Shown here one piece after another: positions 17,503 to 26,086 of a stretch of DNA of 26,843 nt. The stretch spans positions 35,894 through 62,736 of the forward strand of contig DHDO01000079.1 in assembly GCA_002399435.1 (NCBI GenBank), read 5' to 3'. The position numbers were made by a program, and so were the translations under genes. Origin of the DNA: Firmicutes bacterium UBA4874. Its GTDB lineage: Bacteria > Bacillota > Clostridia > Caldicoprobacterales > DTU083. Numbering within the stretch: position 1 is the stretch's first letter; the number at the start of each line of letters is the position of its first letter. A model generated the notes under the pieces. It saw only the letters and a list, made by a program, of their open reading frames with translations. It searched no databases and had not been told where the DNA came from.

Positions 17503-19746
17503 TCAATTCACCTCAAATAAACGATAGGACTGCGGCTCCACCGTTGCATTCCTGTATGGGAAATCCTGCCTCCCATAATTCACCACAATCTCCACCCCGT
17601 TATCATAAACAACCTTCACCACATCCTCCGACAAAGCCTCATGCTTCTGGATACCCGCATCCCCGATCCGGTCATGCAGTTCCCGGAACAATCTGTAATA
17701 TTCCTTGACCACCGGTTCATAATCCGTAAATTTGGAAGCAAAGAAATCCGATGAATTCGTATCCTTCAATTCTGTTGAGTCCTCCCAGGTCAGAAGGAAG
17801 GACGGATAAGCCCCATACTCCACCATTTTTAATAAAAATTTTGTTCGATTCGGCTCAAAGTTGGCATAATCTGAATAATAAGGAAGGATTCCTTTCAATA
17901 CCATGGGCAGGAACGGAACCTCCCGACTGATATAATTGTAATTGGAAGTCGCCAGGGGGAGATCGAAATAATGGTCCGTATATTTCCACAGATAATCAAA
18001 GGGTCGGATCATCGCCTTCTGATACCCCTGGAATCCTTTCATCATGGAATCTGTCATGTTCCTGGTTTCCTCCCTGGGATGCACTGCGCCCCGGGAAAAA
18101 TAAGAGTATAGGGTATTGGCATTGGAGCCTACCGTAATCCCATGAAGGTTGGTATCTTCAAACTTCTCCCGGAATTTCCCCGAGTCCGACAGGGAACGGG
18201 GAGGCGTCAGATAATAGAATTCCGGGTACAACGGCTTGTTGGTTTTCTTTTTCGCTATCGTCTTTCCCAGATTCTTTGCGATATCGGTGGAGGAGTCATA
18301 CTTCCGGTCCGGATTGGCCAACAGGAAATCCTGATACAGCATCAGCTCGGAGCCTTTCTTTTTCAGCCTGGCCGCCAGGCCGTTCAGCTGATCCATATCT
18401 CCTACCGACTTTTCCACGGTATAGTTGTTGCTGCCGTATGCCAGGGAAAGGCCGCCGCTTTGCCATCCCATATAGGTCGGCAGAATCCGGTCCACGCCCT
18501 TTTTCTCCAGTCTTTCCATCATGGATCCCATCTGTTCCACCGTGGTCATAGGTACCTTTGCCTTGAATACGATCCATTTCTTGCTTTCTGCTCCCAGAAA
18601 ATCCAGGCGAATCCGAAACTCGGTATCTTTTTTCTCCAGCCTGTCTGTTTTCAGCAGGTAATTGCGGTAGGCTTTTGCCATCCCGGAATAGTCCGCCTGA
18701 TCTCCGGACAACACAATGAACCGTACTCCCACATCACGGAAGCTTCCTTCCTTCGGTGCGGCGATAATGCCGCTGCCACGGGATACCTGTGTAATAAACT
18801 CCTTGCGGTACAGGTACTTCACCGTCACCCAGTTGTAGTTGGTCATTACGCCATTCGGGTAGGCCAGAAGCTCAGCGTCGGATGTCCCGTCCTCCGCAAT
18901 GCCAAGCAGGGCCATGTTCCGGTCCGTATGGGCGATGCCGAAAACCGGCATAACGATTTGTTCCGGAGGCTTCACACTGGGCCAGTTCATCTTCTGGGAA
19001 ACCTCAGCATCCACGGCGATATTTTCCCCGTATATTTTCTTGGCATAGGGAGCATTGTAACGGCCCTTGTTATCCTGCAATTCCACCAGCGCGCCGGAGC
19101 CTTCCGGAATAAACAGGTATCCTTTCTCCTCATCCAGACGGGAAGCTCCCATGAAGGGATACAGATAAACTGCACCCAGACGGAACTGCTCCCCTTCATA
19201 GATGCTTTCCGCCGGAACCTTTGCGGTCATGCCGTCCTCTGTCAGCTCCACCACAACGGTAAAGGCTATTTTCAGTTTTTCGTAGGAAATCGTGGCCTGA
19301 AATCCATTTTCCTTCTTTTTTATGTATTTCTGCGGCGACCGGTTGAACATATCCGCCCGCTCCAAAGCAGGAGAAGTTCCATTGTAAAATTCGATGGCGA
19401 CACCGGACTCCAGAAATCCTTTCCAGGATTCATTCAGCGGATCCTTTCCCGGATTGAAAACAGAGGACATGGTCTCGCCGGTGGATTTGTCCTCCAGGGT
19501 AATCCCCAGGGAAACCGGATCCAGAATCATTTTCAGCCTCTGATTTTCTGCAGCCACAAAGGGCGAATCCCCTGTCCCCCTATCGGAAGACCCCGGCAAA
19601 AATTTTGAAAAGTCCCCGGCTTTTCCTCCTTTCCCGGCTACCTTCGTTCTGTGATTGATTGCATAGATCAGGCCGGCAAAAACAGCCACAACACAAATCA
19701 GTATCCCAATATTCCGCAGAAAAGCAGCGACCTTCCTATGAGACAC
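17503..19746 (-). CDS. Membrane-anchored DUF5696-type protein, putative carbohydrate-active
   Basis: A 747-aa protein I recognise from memory as the DUF5696 type found beside sugar importers in Paenibacillus-like bacteria; its function is not established. One N-terminal helix (about residues 11-29, IGILICVVAVFAGLIYA) anchors it with the bulk outside the cell. Residues 60-370 look beta-rich; 385-700 resemble an alpha/beta barrel, with VDRILPTYMGWQSGG, a helix-rich GMAKAYRNYLLKTDRL region before it, PEFYYLTPPRSLSDS, and FLLTWEDSTELKDT late on. Acidic residues in the last stretch could be catalytic; this is inference. The start is GTG 19746 with GAGGTG 7 nt upstream. It overlaps the end of the NHL/Yip1 gene by 11 nt and is 1 nt from the next permease, so it is firmly part of the transport operon. 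It may be a glycan-processing or substrate-handling subunit. Confidence 0.8.
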   Translation of the reverse strand: MSHRKVAAFLRNIGILICVVAVFAGLIYAINHRTKVAGKGGKAGDFSKFLPGSSDRGTGDSPFVAAENQRLKMILDPVSLGITLEDKSTGETMSSVFNPGKDPLNESWKGFLESGVAIEFYNGTSPALERADMFNRSPQKYIKKKENGFQATISYEKLKIAFTVVVELTEDGMTAKVPAESIYEGEQFRLGAVYLYPFMGASRLDEEKGYLFIPEGSGALVELQDNKGRYNAPYAKKIYGENIAVDAEVSQKMNWPSVKPPEQIVMPVFGIAHTDRNMALLGIAEDGTSDAELLAYPNGVMTNYNWVTVKYLYRKEFITQVSRGSGIIAAPKEGSFRDVGVRFIVLSGDQADYSGMAKAYRNYLLKTDRLEKKDTEFRIRLDFLGAESKKWIVFKAKVPMTTVEQMGSMMERLEKKGVDRILPTYMGWQSGGLSLAYGSNNYTVEKSVGDMDQLNGLAARLKKKGSELMLYQDFLLANPDRKYDSSTDIAKNLGKTIAKKKTNKPLYPEFYYLTPPRSLSDSGKFREKFEDTNLHGITVGSNANTLYSYFSRGAVHPREETRNMTDSMMKGFQGYQKAMIRPFDYLWKYTDHYFDLPLATSNYNYISREVPFLPMVLKGILPYYSDYANFEPNRTKFLLKMVEYGAYPSFLLTWEDSTELKDTNSSDFFASKFTDYEPVVKEYYRLFRELHDRIGDAGIQKHEALSEDVVKVVYDNGVEIVVNYGRQDFPYRNATVEPQSYRLFEVN

Positions 19747-21778
19747 GATAGCTCACCTCTTTCCAGATGGACACAACAAAGTCAACGACCTGATGAATCA
19801 AAGCAAAGATGATTACGCCGGCAACAATGAAAAGAAACATGGTAAACAGCGTCAGGCCGATATTTTGAAACGTTTCCCGCCAGGAGTAGTTCTGAATCTC
19901 CCGAACCATGACGACGATCAGAATTGCCATCGCGAGGACAACAATAAAGTTCAGCAATCCAATCAGAAAAGCTTCATTCTGAGTCAGCACATGACTCAAG
20001 AGAATAACGACAGGCTTCAGAACCAGATAGGGCATGGTCGCATAAGCCAGAGAGCAGTATATATCCTTCAGTTTTCCCTCTCCGTCCCGGATGGAGGAGA
20101 CCAGATAATTACACAGAATAAACAGGAAGAATATACCGAACACCAAAGCGACGTCCATCCCCAGCTCAAACCGCCCTTCCTGTACCCGTTTGAACAAAAA
20201 TCCGGAGAAATACTTGTCCGCCACATATAGGATGAAGAAAACAAGATACAGCAAAGTGGAGGAGAAAATGGAGACCTTGCTCTCTCTTTGAATCCCATAA
20301 TAGGCATCCGCCGGATTTTTCGGCACATAAGCCACAAATCGCAGCTCCCGTACCAGTCGCTTGTCCCCGGCTGAAGACAGGAAGCCCCGGACCGGCCGGA
20401 GTATGCCAAATTTCCGATCCAGCTTCTGAAGGGCCTTTCTGAAGACATACAACACGAGAAAGATGATAAGTATCAAAAAAAGATGATTTTTCAGAAAAAC
20501 ATTCCGCACTTCCCAAAAGGAATCGGAGTAGCCGTCCTTATCCCCTGCCAGGCGAAATGCCGACAGGGATCGGTCGTAATCCTCCAGCTTGTAATAGGCC
20601 TGCCCCAAACCCCTGTAGGCATAGTCAAAGAAGCTGTTCTGCCGGAGCACTTCCTCCCACGGCTCCTTGCTTTCAACATAATGTCCTTCCTGGTAGAGAC
20701 GCAAGGCATGGTGAACAGTATCCGCATACTCGGTCTGCTCAAAAACCTGTATTTTGCCGGCTTCCTGATCCAGAACATACAAATGTCCGGATGCATCCAC
20801 ATCAATGGCAGCCGCATTGACGAACAGACCGCTGCGGTTCTTTCCGTCATCGCTGCCGCCGAACAGAAAGAGCAGATCCCCTTCCCTGGAATATTCATAG
20901 AGATATCCGGTGGCAGACACGACAAATATGTTTTCTATCGAACCGACTGCCACATCCGCGATGTTCTCATCGGAAAGCACATTGTTCAGCATATTGATGC
21001 CGGCCATATTGAACTTCTTCACCCCGTTTGCTTCGGATCCCTGGGTCACAGTATAGATCAGTCCCCTGTCATCTATGGCAAGATTGACGGGAGAAGGAGG
21101 AACATTTCGCTTTAGCTGCTGCTTCTGTTCCTTCGTGGAAATCAATCTGCGAAAGGCGTCCCGAATAGGAAGCGGTGTACTGTTGGCCCCGAAGTATCCA
21201 AGAAAGTCCTTCTGCTCCCCGATCTGGGCAATTCCGTTGGTGTTGCCCTCTGCAATAACGTAAAGGCTTCCGGCAGCATCCACCACCAGCTTTTTGGGAA
21301 CAAACTTATTCTTCTTTCCATACAGGGGGCCTTCCGGTTTGCCATATTCCCCGATCTGCTTTCCGTCAGATGAGAAAACAATGATTTTCCCCTGCCTGGG
21401 GTCCGCCGCATAGAGATTGCCCTTTTCATCCACAAAGATACCGGTAGGACCCTTCAGCACCCCTTCCCCGATGGAGGCAAGGAATTCCCCTTCCAGTGTG
21501 CAACGTACCACCCTGGCATTTCCCGTATCGGCAATGTAAAGCATATTCTTTCCGTCTATAAAGATGTCGCCCGGCTTCTTGAGCTCCTTGCCTCCCAGCT
21601 TGGTAATGGCGTTTTGTGGCAGGTATCCGTCCTGGCTGCTGACAAGCCGGCCTCTGTGATCCTGTGTCATGGTGGTATACGGCGCATCGGAGGCAAATGC
21701 AGCAGGGCAGAGGAAAAGCAGCATCAGCAAAGTGAGCAAAGCGGGACAAAAAACAGACCGGATCATCCTTTTCTTCAT
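19736..21778 (-). CDS. Exported NHL-propeller/TPR protein fused to a Yip1-like membrane domain
   Basis: A 680-aa protein of unknown function. Residues 1-29 form a signal peptide (cleavage likely after AFA). About 50-345 hold NHL-type propeller repeats: KPGDIFIDGKNMLYIADTGN, GPTGIFVDEKGNLYAADPRQ, a diverged VNLAIDDRGLIYTV and AAIDVDASGHLYVLDQEAG. About 350-420 is TPR-like (ALRLYQEGHYVESKEPWEEV, then YRGLGQAYYKLEDYDRSLSA). A membrane helix follows at about 427-447, and five further helices at about 505-668 make a Yip1-like domain. The propeller and TPR would be outside, the Yip1 part in the membrane. Start ATG 21778 has GGAGG 8 nt upstream, inside the end of the MalF-type gene. It lies between a permease and the DUF5696 gene with tight spacing, which suggests an accessory role for the importer. 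The regions are recognised by eye; Yip1 assignment is moderate. Confidence 0.82.
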   Translation of the reverse strand: MKKRMIRSVFCPALLTLLMLLFLCPAAFASDAPYTTMTQDHRGRLVSSQDGYLPQNAITKLGGKELKKPGDIFIDGKNMLYIADTGNARVVRCTLEGEFLASIGEGVLKGPTGIFVDEKGNLYAADPRQGKIIVFSSDGKQIGEYGKPEGPLYGKKNKFVPKKLVVDAAGSLYVIAEGNTNGIAQIGEQKDFLGYFGANSTPLPIRDAFRRLISTKEQKQQLKRNVPPSPVNLAIDDRGLIYTVTQGSEANGVKKFNMAGINMLNNVLSDENIADVAVGSIENIFVVSATGYLYEYSREGDLLFLFGGSDDGKNRSGLFVNAAAIDVDASGHLYVLDQEAGKIQVFEQTEYADTVHHALRLYQEGHYVESKEPWEEVLRQNSFFDYAYRGLGQAYYKLEDYDRSLSAFRLAGDKDGYSDSFWEVRNVFLKNHLFLILIIFLVLYVFRKALQKLDRKFGILRPVRGFLSSAGDKRLVRELRFVAYVPKNPADAYYGIQRESKVSIFSSTLLYLVFFILYVADKYFSGFLFKRVQEGRFELGMDVALVFGIFFLFILCNYLVSSIRDGEGKLKDIYCSLAYATMPYLVLKPVVILLSHVLTQNEAFLIGLLNFIVVLAMAILIVVMVREIQNYSWRETFQNIGLTLFTMFLFIVAGVIIFALIHQVVDFVVSIWKEVSYRVS

Positions 21779-21781
21779 GGC

Positions 21782-22726
21782 TCAATCCTCCCGAAACATT
21801 CTTCTGGCCAATTTGGACGCCCCATAGATAATGAGGAGCAGAACAACGGAAACGGCGGAGGCATATCCCATCTCATAACGGATAAATCCATAATCCTCTA
21901 TATGATTGACAATCAATTGTCCCGCATAGGATGGGGTGGGATTTGTCCCGCTCAGCGCCACTCCGATATTCCCGACCTGGAACGTATTGACCACGGCCAT
22001 AACTGCACCAAAAAGCATCTGCGGCTTCATCATGGGAATCGTGATATAAAATACTTCCTGCATTCGATTCCGTATGCCATCAATGCTGGCCGCTTCATAA
22101 ATACTGCTGTCATAGTTCAAAAGACCTGCAAGCATTGCGAGAAATCCCACCCCCATGCTCCCCCACAGGGCCACGATAATCATGATAGGCATCAGAAAAT
22201 CCGGGGACTGAAGAAACTGAATCGGTTCGGTGATCCAGCCCAGATCCAAAAGCAGATTGTTCAGATACCCCATCCGGTCTCCGCTGAATAAGATCTTCCA
22301 GATTACGGCCATAGTCACGCCGGAGGTCATGGACGGAGAGTAGACAATCAGCGCCAGGATGGTTCTCGGTACTTTTTGAATTTGACTCAGGGACCAGGCG
22401 AGGAAAAAGGAAAGGGCATAGCCCACCGGCCCGACAATGACGGCAAACAGGATGGTATTGGGCAGAACATACTGCATGAATATGGAGTCCTGTGTCAGCA
22501 AATTGATGTAGTTTAAAAAATAGGTAAAATCGGGAACCTGCACCGCATTGAAATTCGTAAAGGAAAGCAGAATAGCCAGGGTCACCGGTATGACAATAAA
22601 TATAGTAAACAACAATATGTAGGGAAAAAGAAACACAAAAGCAGGATTCAGCCTGTGCCTCTGCTCCCGTGGTGGAACCTTCGGCTTTACCACTCTTTCT
22701 TTTCCTGTTGCCAGATGACCTTCCAT
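21782..22726 (-). CDS. MalF-type sugar ABC transporter permease (first system)
   Basis: A CUT1-family permease of 314 aa with a basic N-terminus ([17 protein letters not shown]), about six helices, and the EAA loop [26 protein letters not shown]. The ATG at 22726 directly follows the stop of the 987-aa binding-protein gene; the nearest GGAG is only 3 nt away, so a slightly internal start is possible, though strong coupling to the upstream gene would compensate. Its natural MalG partner is not adjacent; the nearest unpaired MalG-type gene is at 13084-13956. Confidence 0.92.
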   Translation of the reverse strand: MEGHLATGKERVVKPKVPPREQRHRLNPAFVFLFPYILLFTIFIVIPVTLAILLSFTNFNAVQVPDFTYFLNYINLLTQDSIFMQYVLPNTILFAVIVGPVGYALSFFLAWSLSQIQKVPRTILALIVYSPSMTSGVTMAVIWKILFSGDRMGYLNNLLLDLGWITEPIQFLQSPDFLMPIMIIVALWGSMGVGFLAMLAGLLNYDSSIYEAASIDGIRNRMQEVFYITIPMMKPQMLFGAVMAVVNTFQVGNIGVALSGTNPTPSYAGQLIVNHIEDYGFIRYEMGYASAVSVVLLLIIYGASKLARRMFRED

Positions 22727-25690
22727 TTACTCCACCCACTTTCTCACTGTATCAATATCCGGCACCTGAAAGGTCTTTACCACCTGGCCATCCGACAGGT
22801 AGCCAAACTCCTCCAGCTTTCTGGTAATCTCCCGGTTGATCCGCTTTATGGCTTCATCCATGGCAGAACGGACATTTTCGCCTTCCATGACCGTCTGCGT
22901 CACCACATTGCTCAGTTCCCTTTCTATCATGTATCCTCCCAGAATCCTGGGCGGTTCCCTGGTCCATTTCACCTGCTCCAGAATGGCTTTGTGTTTTCGG
23001 ATCCATGGCGTATTGGCCATTGCCTCCAGGTTGGAGGTATTCCACAGATATTCGTTGCCCAGAGTGGATTGCAGGGTATTGGCAAACCGGGTCTGGACAT
23101 CGGTGGATGTCCACCAGTCCAGGAATTTCCAGGCCTCTTCCTTCCTTGTGCTGTTCTCGAAAATTACATCGCTTTCCGCAGAGCCCAGCGTCCACCGCTG
23201 CACCTTCCCGGTTTTGTCCCGGACTCCGGGATACGGTGCCACTTCCCACATACCTGCGATCTCAGGCGCCGCGTTGGTCAACAGATTCAGCATTCCATAA
23301 TCCGCGATACCAATGGGAATCCGGCCGTCCCGGAAGCTCTGATAAAAGCTCTGTACTTCATAGGGCATATCATAAATCGTATAGTTTTCCGTGAGCATCG
23401 TCATGCCCCGAAGCGCTTCCTCCGTATCCAGATTGCAGCGCATTTTCTTTTCATCAAAAAGTGTACCGCCGTTTTGATAGATAAACGGAACAGTTGCGGC
23501 AAAGGGCTTGGTCCCGACAAAATTGGAAACATGGCTGTTGAAATTCAGTCCTCTGCGCTGAAGCTGCGGCAGCATCTGCCGAACTTCCTCCATAGTGTCC
23601 GGAGGCTTGAGACCCATGGAATCCAGTATATCCTTTCGGTAAAACATGACCCAGAAATTGAATGTTTCCGGAATCCCATACAGCCCGTCATCTGCAACCC
23701 CTGGTATCAGCATCCCCGGTGCGAACCGACGCCCCACTTCCCGGAAGCGGTCAAATTTCCTCATATCCGCCAGAACTCCACGTATCGCCAGATCATAGAT
23801 CAGACCGGATCCGATGGCCATGGCCACATCCGGAGACTTTCCGGAGGCATTTGCAAGAATCAGTTTATTCTGATCCGGCATGATGGAGAGATCCACATCG
23901 ATGCCATATTTTGATTTGAAGTCGGTATCCGCCATTTTCTGTATCATTTCAAGATACTGTCTTGGCCGCCTGACCCAGACCTGCAGATGATCGGTATCGT
24001 CCTGATAGGTCGGAGTATATTCCTGTTCGCCAAAGGAATAAAAGAAACGCCGGACTTTTTCTGTCGTCCCCCGGAAGAAACCCATTCCCTCCGGAAGCCG
24101 TTTCCCATCCTGAAAAATGAAAATCTTATCCAGTCCCAGCGGGCTTTGATTCAATTGTTCAATCATCGTGGTCAGGTTCTGCCGGGCGGAGCCGGTACCC
24201 TGATTGAAAGCATCCATTTTCTTTGGAAGTTCATCGGGTTCCTTTGCCAGGTCCGTCATGATCCGGGCTGCCATTTTGAGAGGTGCCAACTCTCCGATAT
24301 TGTCCACGCCAGGGTTGAAAGATGCCAGGAAACGATATACTTCATCTATGATTTCTTTCCAGTAATGAAGCTTTCCAGTGACATCAAAATTGAAATCCTT
24401 CAGCCGGAAATCCCGGAACCGGCCTGTATTGCCACCGGTGATCCTGCCAATGTCCAGGGCCAGCTGATTCATTTCGTCTGTTACCTTTGTCAGAATCCGG
24501 ATCGCATCCCGTACATGGTCCAGAGAAACTTCCACTGCTATGGTGTGCGGACCTTTCTCCAGAAAAACAGCCGCCTTTTTCCCGTCCGCTTTGGTAACAA
24601 TCTGGTTCTCAAATTTAGTCGTATAGGGAAACGGCATATTTTGAAACGCATCAGAAAGTATTTTTCCATCCACATAGACATTTCGGAATACAGGAAAATT
24701 TGCCTTGTCACTTTGACGATAACGGAAGCCAATCCGATACCAGCCGCTTTCCTTTACCTGAAAATCATATTCGATCCGGTCTCCACCTGACTTAAAGGAA
24801 GAATCGGCAACAACATTCAGCACTTTCTTCTTAGCATGATATGGAGTCAGAGAAGTGTCATAGATGCTGTCCGGACGGATATTGGGGCTGTTTCGCCTGG
24901 TCATGTGCTCCGCCTCAATGGGAATCAGCCTGTTCCCATCCGGCTTTCCCGATCGTTCTTTCGGTGGCTCCGGGAAGGATTCCTCCGGCTGCCTTGCTGC
25001 GGAAAGGGTGAAATCGCCGATCAGCAGTGCCTCTTCCGTGCAGGTGACGGAAAGCGTATTGGTCCCTTCCTTCAGGGCGGTGACCAGAGGCGTGCTGAAA
25101 AGATGGTCTTCACTGAACAGATATGTATGATTCCAGGTATGCTGCTTCACCGGGATCGCCATGACTTCATTCCCATAACGGTCATAGGGGAAGGAATCAC
25201 TTTCGTCCGCCCAGGTATTGTCCACGGAAAGCCTTTTCATCTCAGGGAAGGGATATTCCCCGTTCACCATTATGGCCACTCCGCCCGGCAGGATATCTTC
25301 ATCCGCCGTACGATACTGAAATCCGATTTGATACAGCCCCTCCTCAGGAGCCTGGATTTGAAAGTCCCTGGTCTGACCGGGATCCATTCGAATACCGCCG
25401 TCCTCCAGTTCACCGCCTCCGACAAGCTCCTGAACCGGGCACAGGATCTCTTCCCCTTTATAGAACTGATTCCCCTGTCTGCTGATATAGTGATAATAAT
25501 CATTATCCGGAATATCGTCCATGGAAAGGTAGATCTGACGTAAATCCGGTACATCCGCTTTCGCGGCATCTGAAGCAACAGCCGTACCGGGAACCGCCAC
25601 ACCAGGCAGTAAAGCAGCACACAGTATCCATGCTGTAAGCCTTGCGGTCCAACCCGCGAAATGACTTCTTCCCTTTTTCATGATCATCAT
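22727..25690 (-). CDS. Giant multidomain solute-binding protein with N-terminal carbohydrate-binding-like modules
   Basis: A 987-aa exported protein, about twice the usual size of a sugar-binding protein. A signal peptide ends near AVASDAA, with no lipobox Cys, so a different anchor or free secretion is likely. Two galactose-binding-like beta-sandwich modules follow: about 50-235 (GLYQIGFQYRTADEDILPGG) and about 250-395 (IPIEAEHM, then GWYRIGFRYRQSDKANFPVF); the shared GxYxIGFxYR pattern shows they are repeats. A helical linker (about 396-555) leads to a family 1 binding domain (about 557-980), with SPDVAMAIGSGLIYDLA, GLYGIPETFNFWVMFYRKDI and a C-terminal WKFLDWWTSTDVQTRFAN. Start ATG 25690 has GGGGG 8 nt upstream; ATGs at 25687 and 25681 are alternatives. 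It is the first gene of the operon. The modules may hold polysaccharide near the importer. Confidence 0.92.
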   Translation of the reverse strand: MMIMKKGRSHFAGWTARLTAWILCAALLPGVAVPGTAVASDAAKADVPDLRQIYLSMDDIPDNDYYHYISRQGNQFYKGEEILCPVQELVGGGELEDGGIRMDPGQTRDFQIQAPEEGLYQIGFQYRTADEDILPGGVAIMVNGEYPFPEMKRLSVDNTWADESDSFPYDRYGNEVMAIPVKQHTWNHTYLFSEDHLFSTPLVTALKEGTNTLSVTCTEEALLIGDFTLSAARQPEESFPEPPKERSGKPDGNRLIPIEAEHMTRRNSPNIRPDSIYDTSLTPYHAKKKVLNVVADSSFKSGGDRIEYDFQVKESGWYRIGFRYRQSDKANFPVFRNVYVDGKILSDAFQNMPFPYTTKFENQIVTKADGKKAAVFLEKGPHTIAVEVSLDHVRDAIRILTKVTDEMNQLALDIGRITGGNTGRFRDFRLKDFNFDVTGKLHYWKEIIDEVYRFLASFNPGVDNIGELAPLKMAARIMTDLAKEPDELPKKMDAFNQGTGSARQNLTTMIEQLNQSPLGLDKIFIFQDGKRLPEGMGFFRGTTEKVRRFFYSFGEQEYTPTYQDDTDHLQVWVRRPRQYLEMIQKMADTDFKSKYGIDVDLSIMPDQNKLILANASGKSPDVAMAIGSGLIYDLAIRGVLADMRKFDRFREVGRRFAPGMLIPGVADDGLYGIPETFNFWVMFYRKDILDSMGLKPPDTMEEVRQMLPQLQRRGLNFNSHVSNFVGTKPFAATVPFIYQNGGTLFDEKKMRCNLDTEEALRGMTMLTENYTIYDMPYEVQSFYQSFRDGRIPIGIADYGMLNLLTNAAPEIAGMWEVAPYPGVRDKTGKVQRWTLGSAESDVIFENSTRKEEAWKFLDWWTSTDVQTRFANTLQSTLGNEYLWNTSNLEAMANTPWIRKHKAILEQVKWTREPPRILGGYMIERELSNVVTQTVMEGENVRSAMDEAIKRINREITRKLEEFGYLSDGQVVKTFQVPDIDTVRKWVE

Positions 25691-25847
25691 TACCCTATCC
25701 CCCTATGTACCAGTCTTCCTCATTCCCGGCAATGCTCAATTCAAAACTGTCCAATCCACCTTTTCCAACTAAGAAAATCAAAATACATGGACTATAACAA
25801 AAATATTGTATATAATAAGGTACAGCGAGATTTATTTTTCAACTATT

Positions 25848-25876
25848 AGTTTAGACTATGTTTCTGTATATGTCAA
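25848..25876 (-). promoter_or_regulatory. Main promoter of the minus-strand transport operon
   Basis: On the minus strand there is a perfect -35 TTGACA (25871-25876), a 17-bp spacer and a -10 TAAACT (25848-25853, four of six). It lies about 160 nt upstream of the 987-aa binding-protein gene, in the divergent region. The -10 is overlapped by TAGTCTAAACTA, a 12-bp sequence that is palindromic at 10 positions and so a possible operator. Confidence 0.65.
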
Positions 25877-25982
25877 TACACATAGTAGATTTTATTTATA
25901 AATTGTATATTTCAACAAAGTAAGTGATTCTATCGATAGCATATGTAAAACATTTACTGTGCATTATTCTATATTTTCTGTA

Positions 25983-26044
25983 TATAATGAATCGCGTGAA
26001 GCTGTTTTTCATGATTTGTAGAAAAATATGAAGTATAATGAATC
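25983..26044. repeat. Direct repeat TATAATGAATC upstream of the regulator
   Basis: The 11-bp sequence TATAATGAATC occurs at 25983-25993 and again at 26034-26044, 51 bp apart. Both contain a perfect TATAAT on the plus strand. They may be two start regions for the regulator, or recognition sites for it. Confidence 0.7.
26034..26039 (+). promoter_or_regulatory. Likely -10 element of the regulator gene
   Basis: A perfect TATAAT on the plus strand, about 48 nt before the TTG start of the regulator. No good -35 stands at 16-18 bp spacing (best is ATGATT at 26011-26016), so expression may be weak or activator-dependent. A second TATAAT lies at 25983-25988. Confidence 0.45.
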
Positions 26045-26072
26045 ACAAAAGGGTAAGCTTACAACCATTAAC

Positions 26073-26078
26073 GGGAGG
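26073..26078 (+). promoter_or_regulatory. Ribosome binding site deciding the TTG start of the regulator
   Basis: GGGAGG, with its GGAGG core 8 nt before TTG 26087. The nearby ATG at 26080 is in a different frame and too close to the site, so it is not the start. Confidence 0.75.
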
Positions 26079-26086
26079 GATGACAA

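Larger units (their letters stand above)
25691..26086. other. AT-rich divergent intergenic region
   Basis: Separates the minus-strand transport operon from the plus-strand regulator and is far more AT-rich than its flanks. It holds the operon promoter, a -10 for the regulator, a perfect 10-bp palindrome CTATCGATAG (25930-25939), the inverted repeat GTAAA/TTTAC (25945-25957), a near-palindrome on the operon -10, and a repeated TATAATGAATC. The operon would have an untranslated leader of about 150 nt in which no known riboswitch was recognised. No gene was seen. Confidence 0.8.

Noticed and set aside
18142..19608. A 488-codon plus-strand open frame opposite the DUF5696-type gene
   Set aside because: It mirrors codon bias of the real minus-strand gene, and has no plausible domain or operon context.
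25693..25841. Short minus-strand open frame in the operon leader ending just before the binding-protein start
   Set aside because: It has no ATG, only a TTG with a poorly spaced ribosome site, and the peptide resembles nothing known to me. A leader peptide is not excluded, but cannot be supported.
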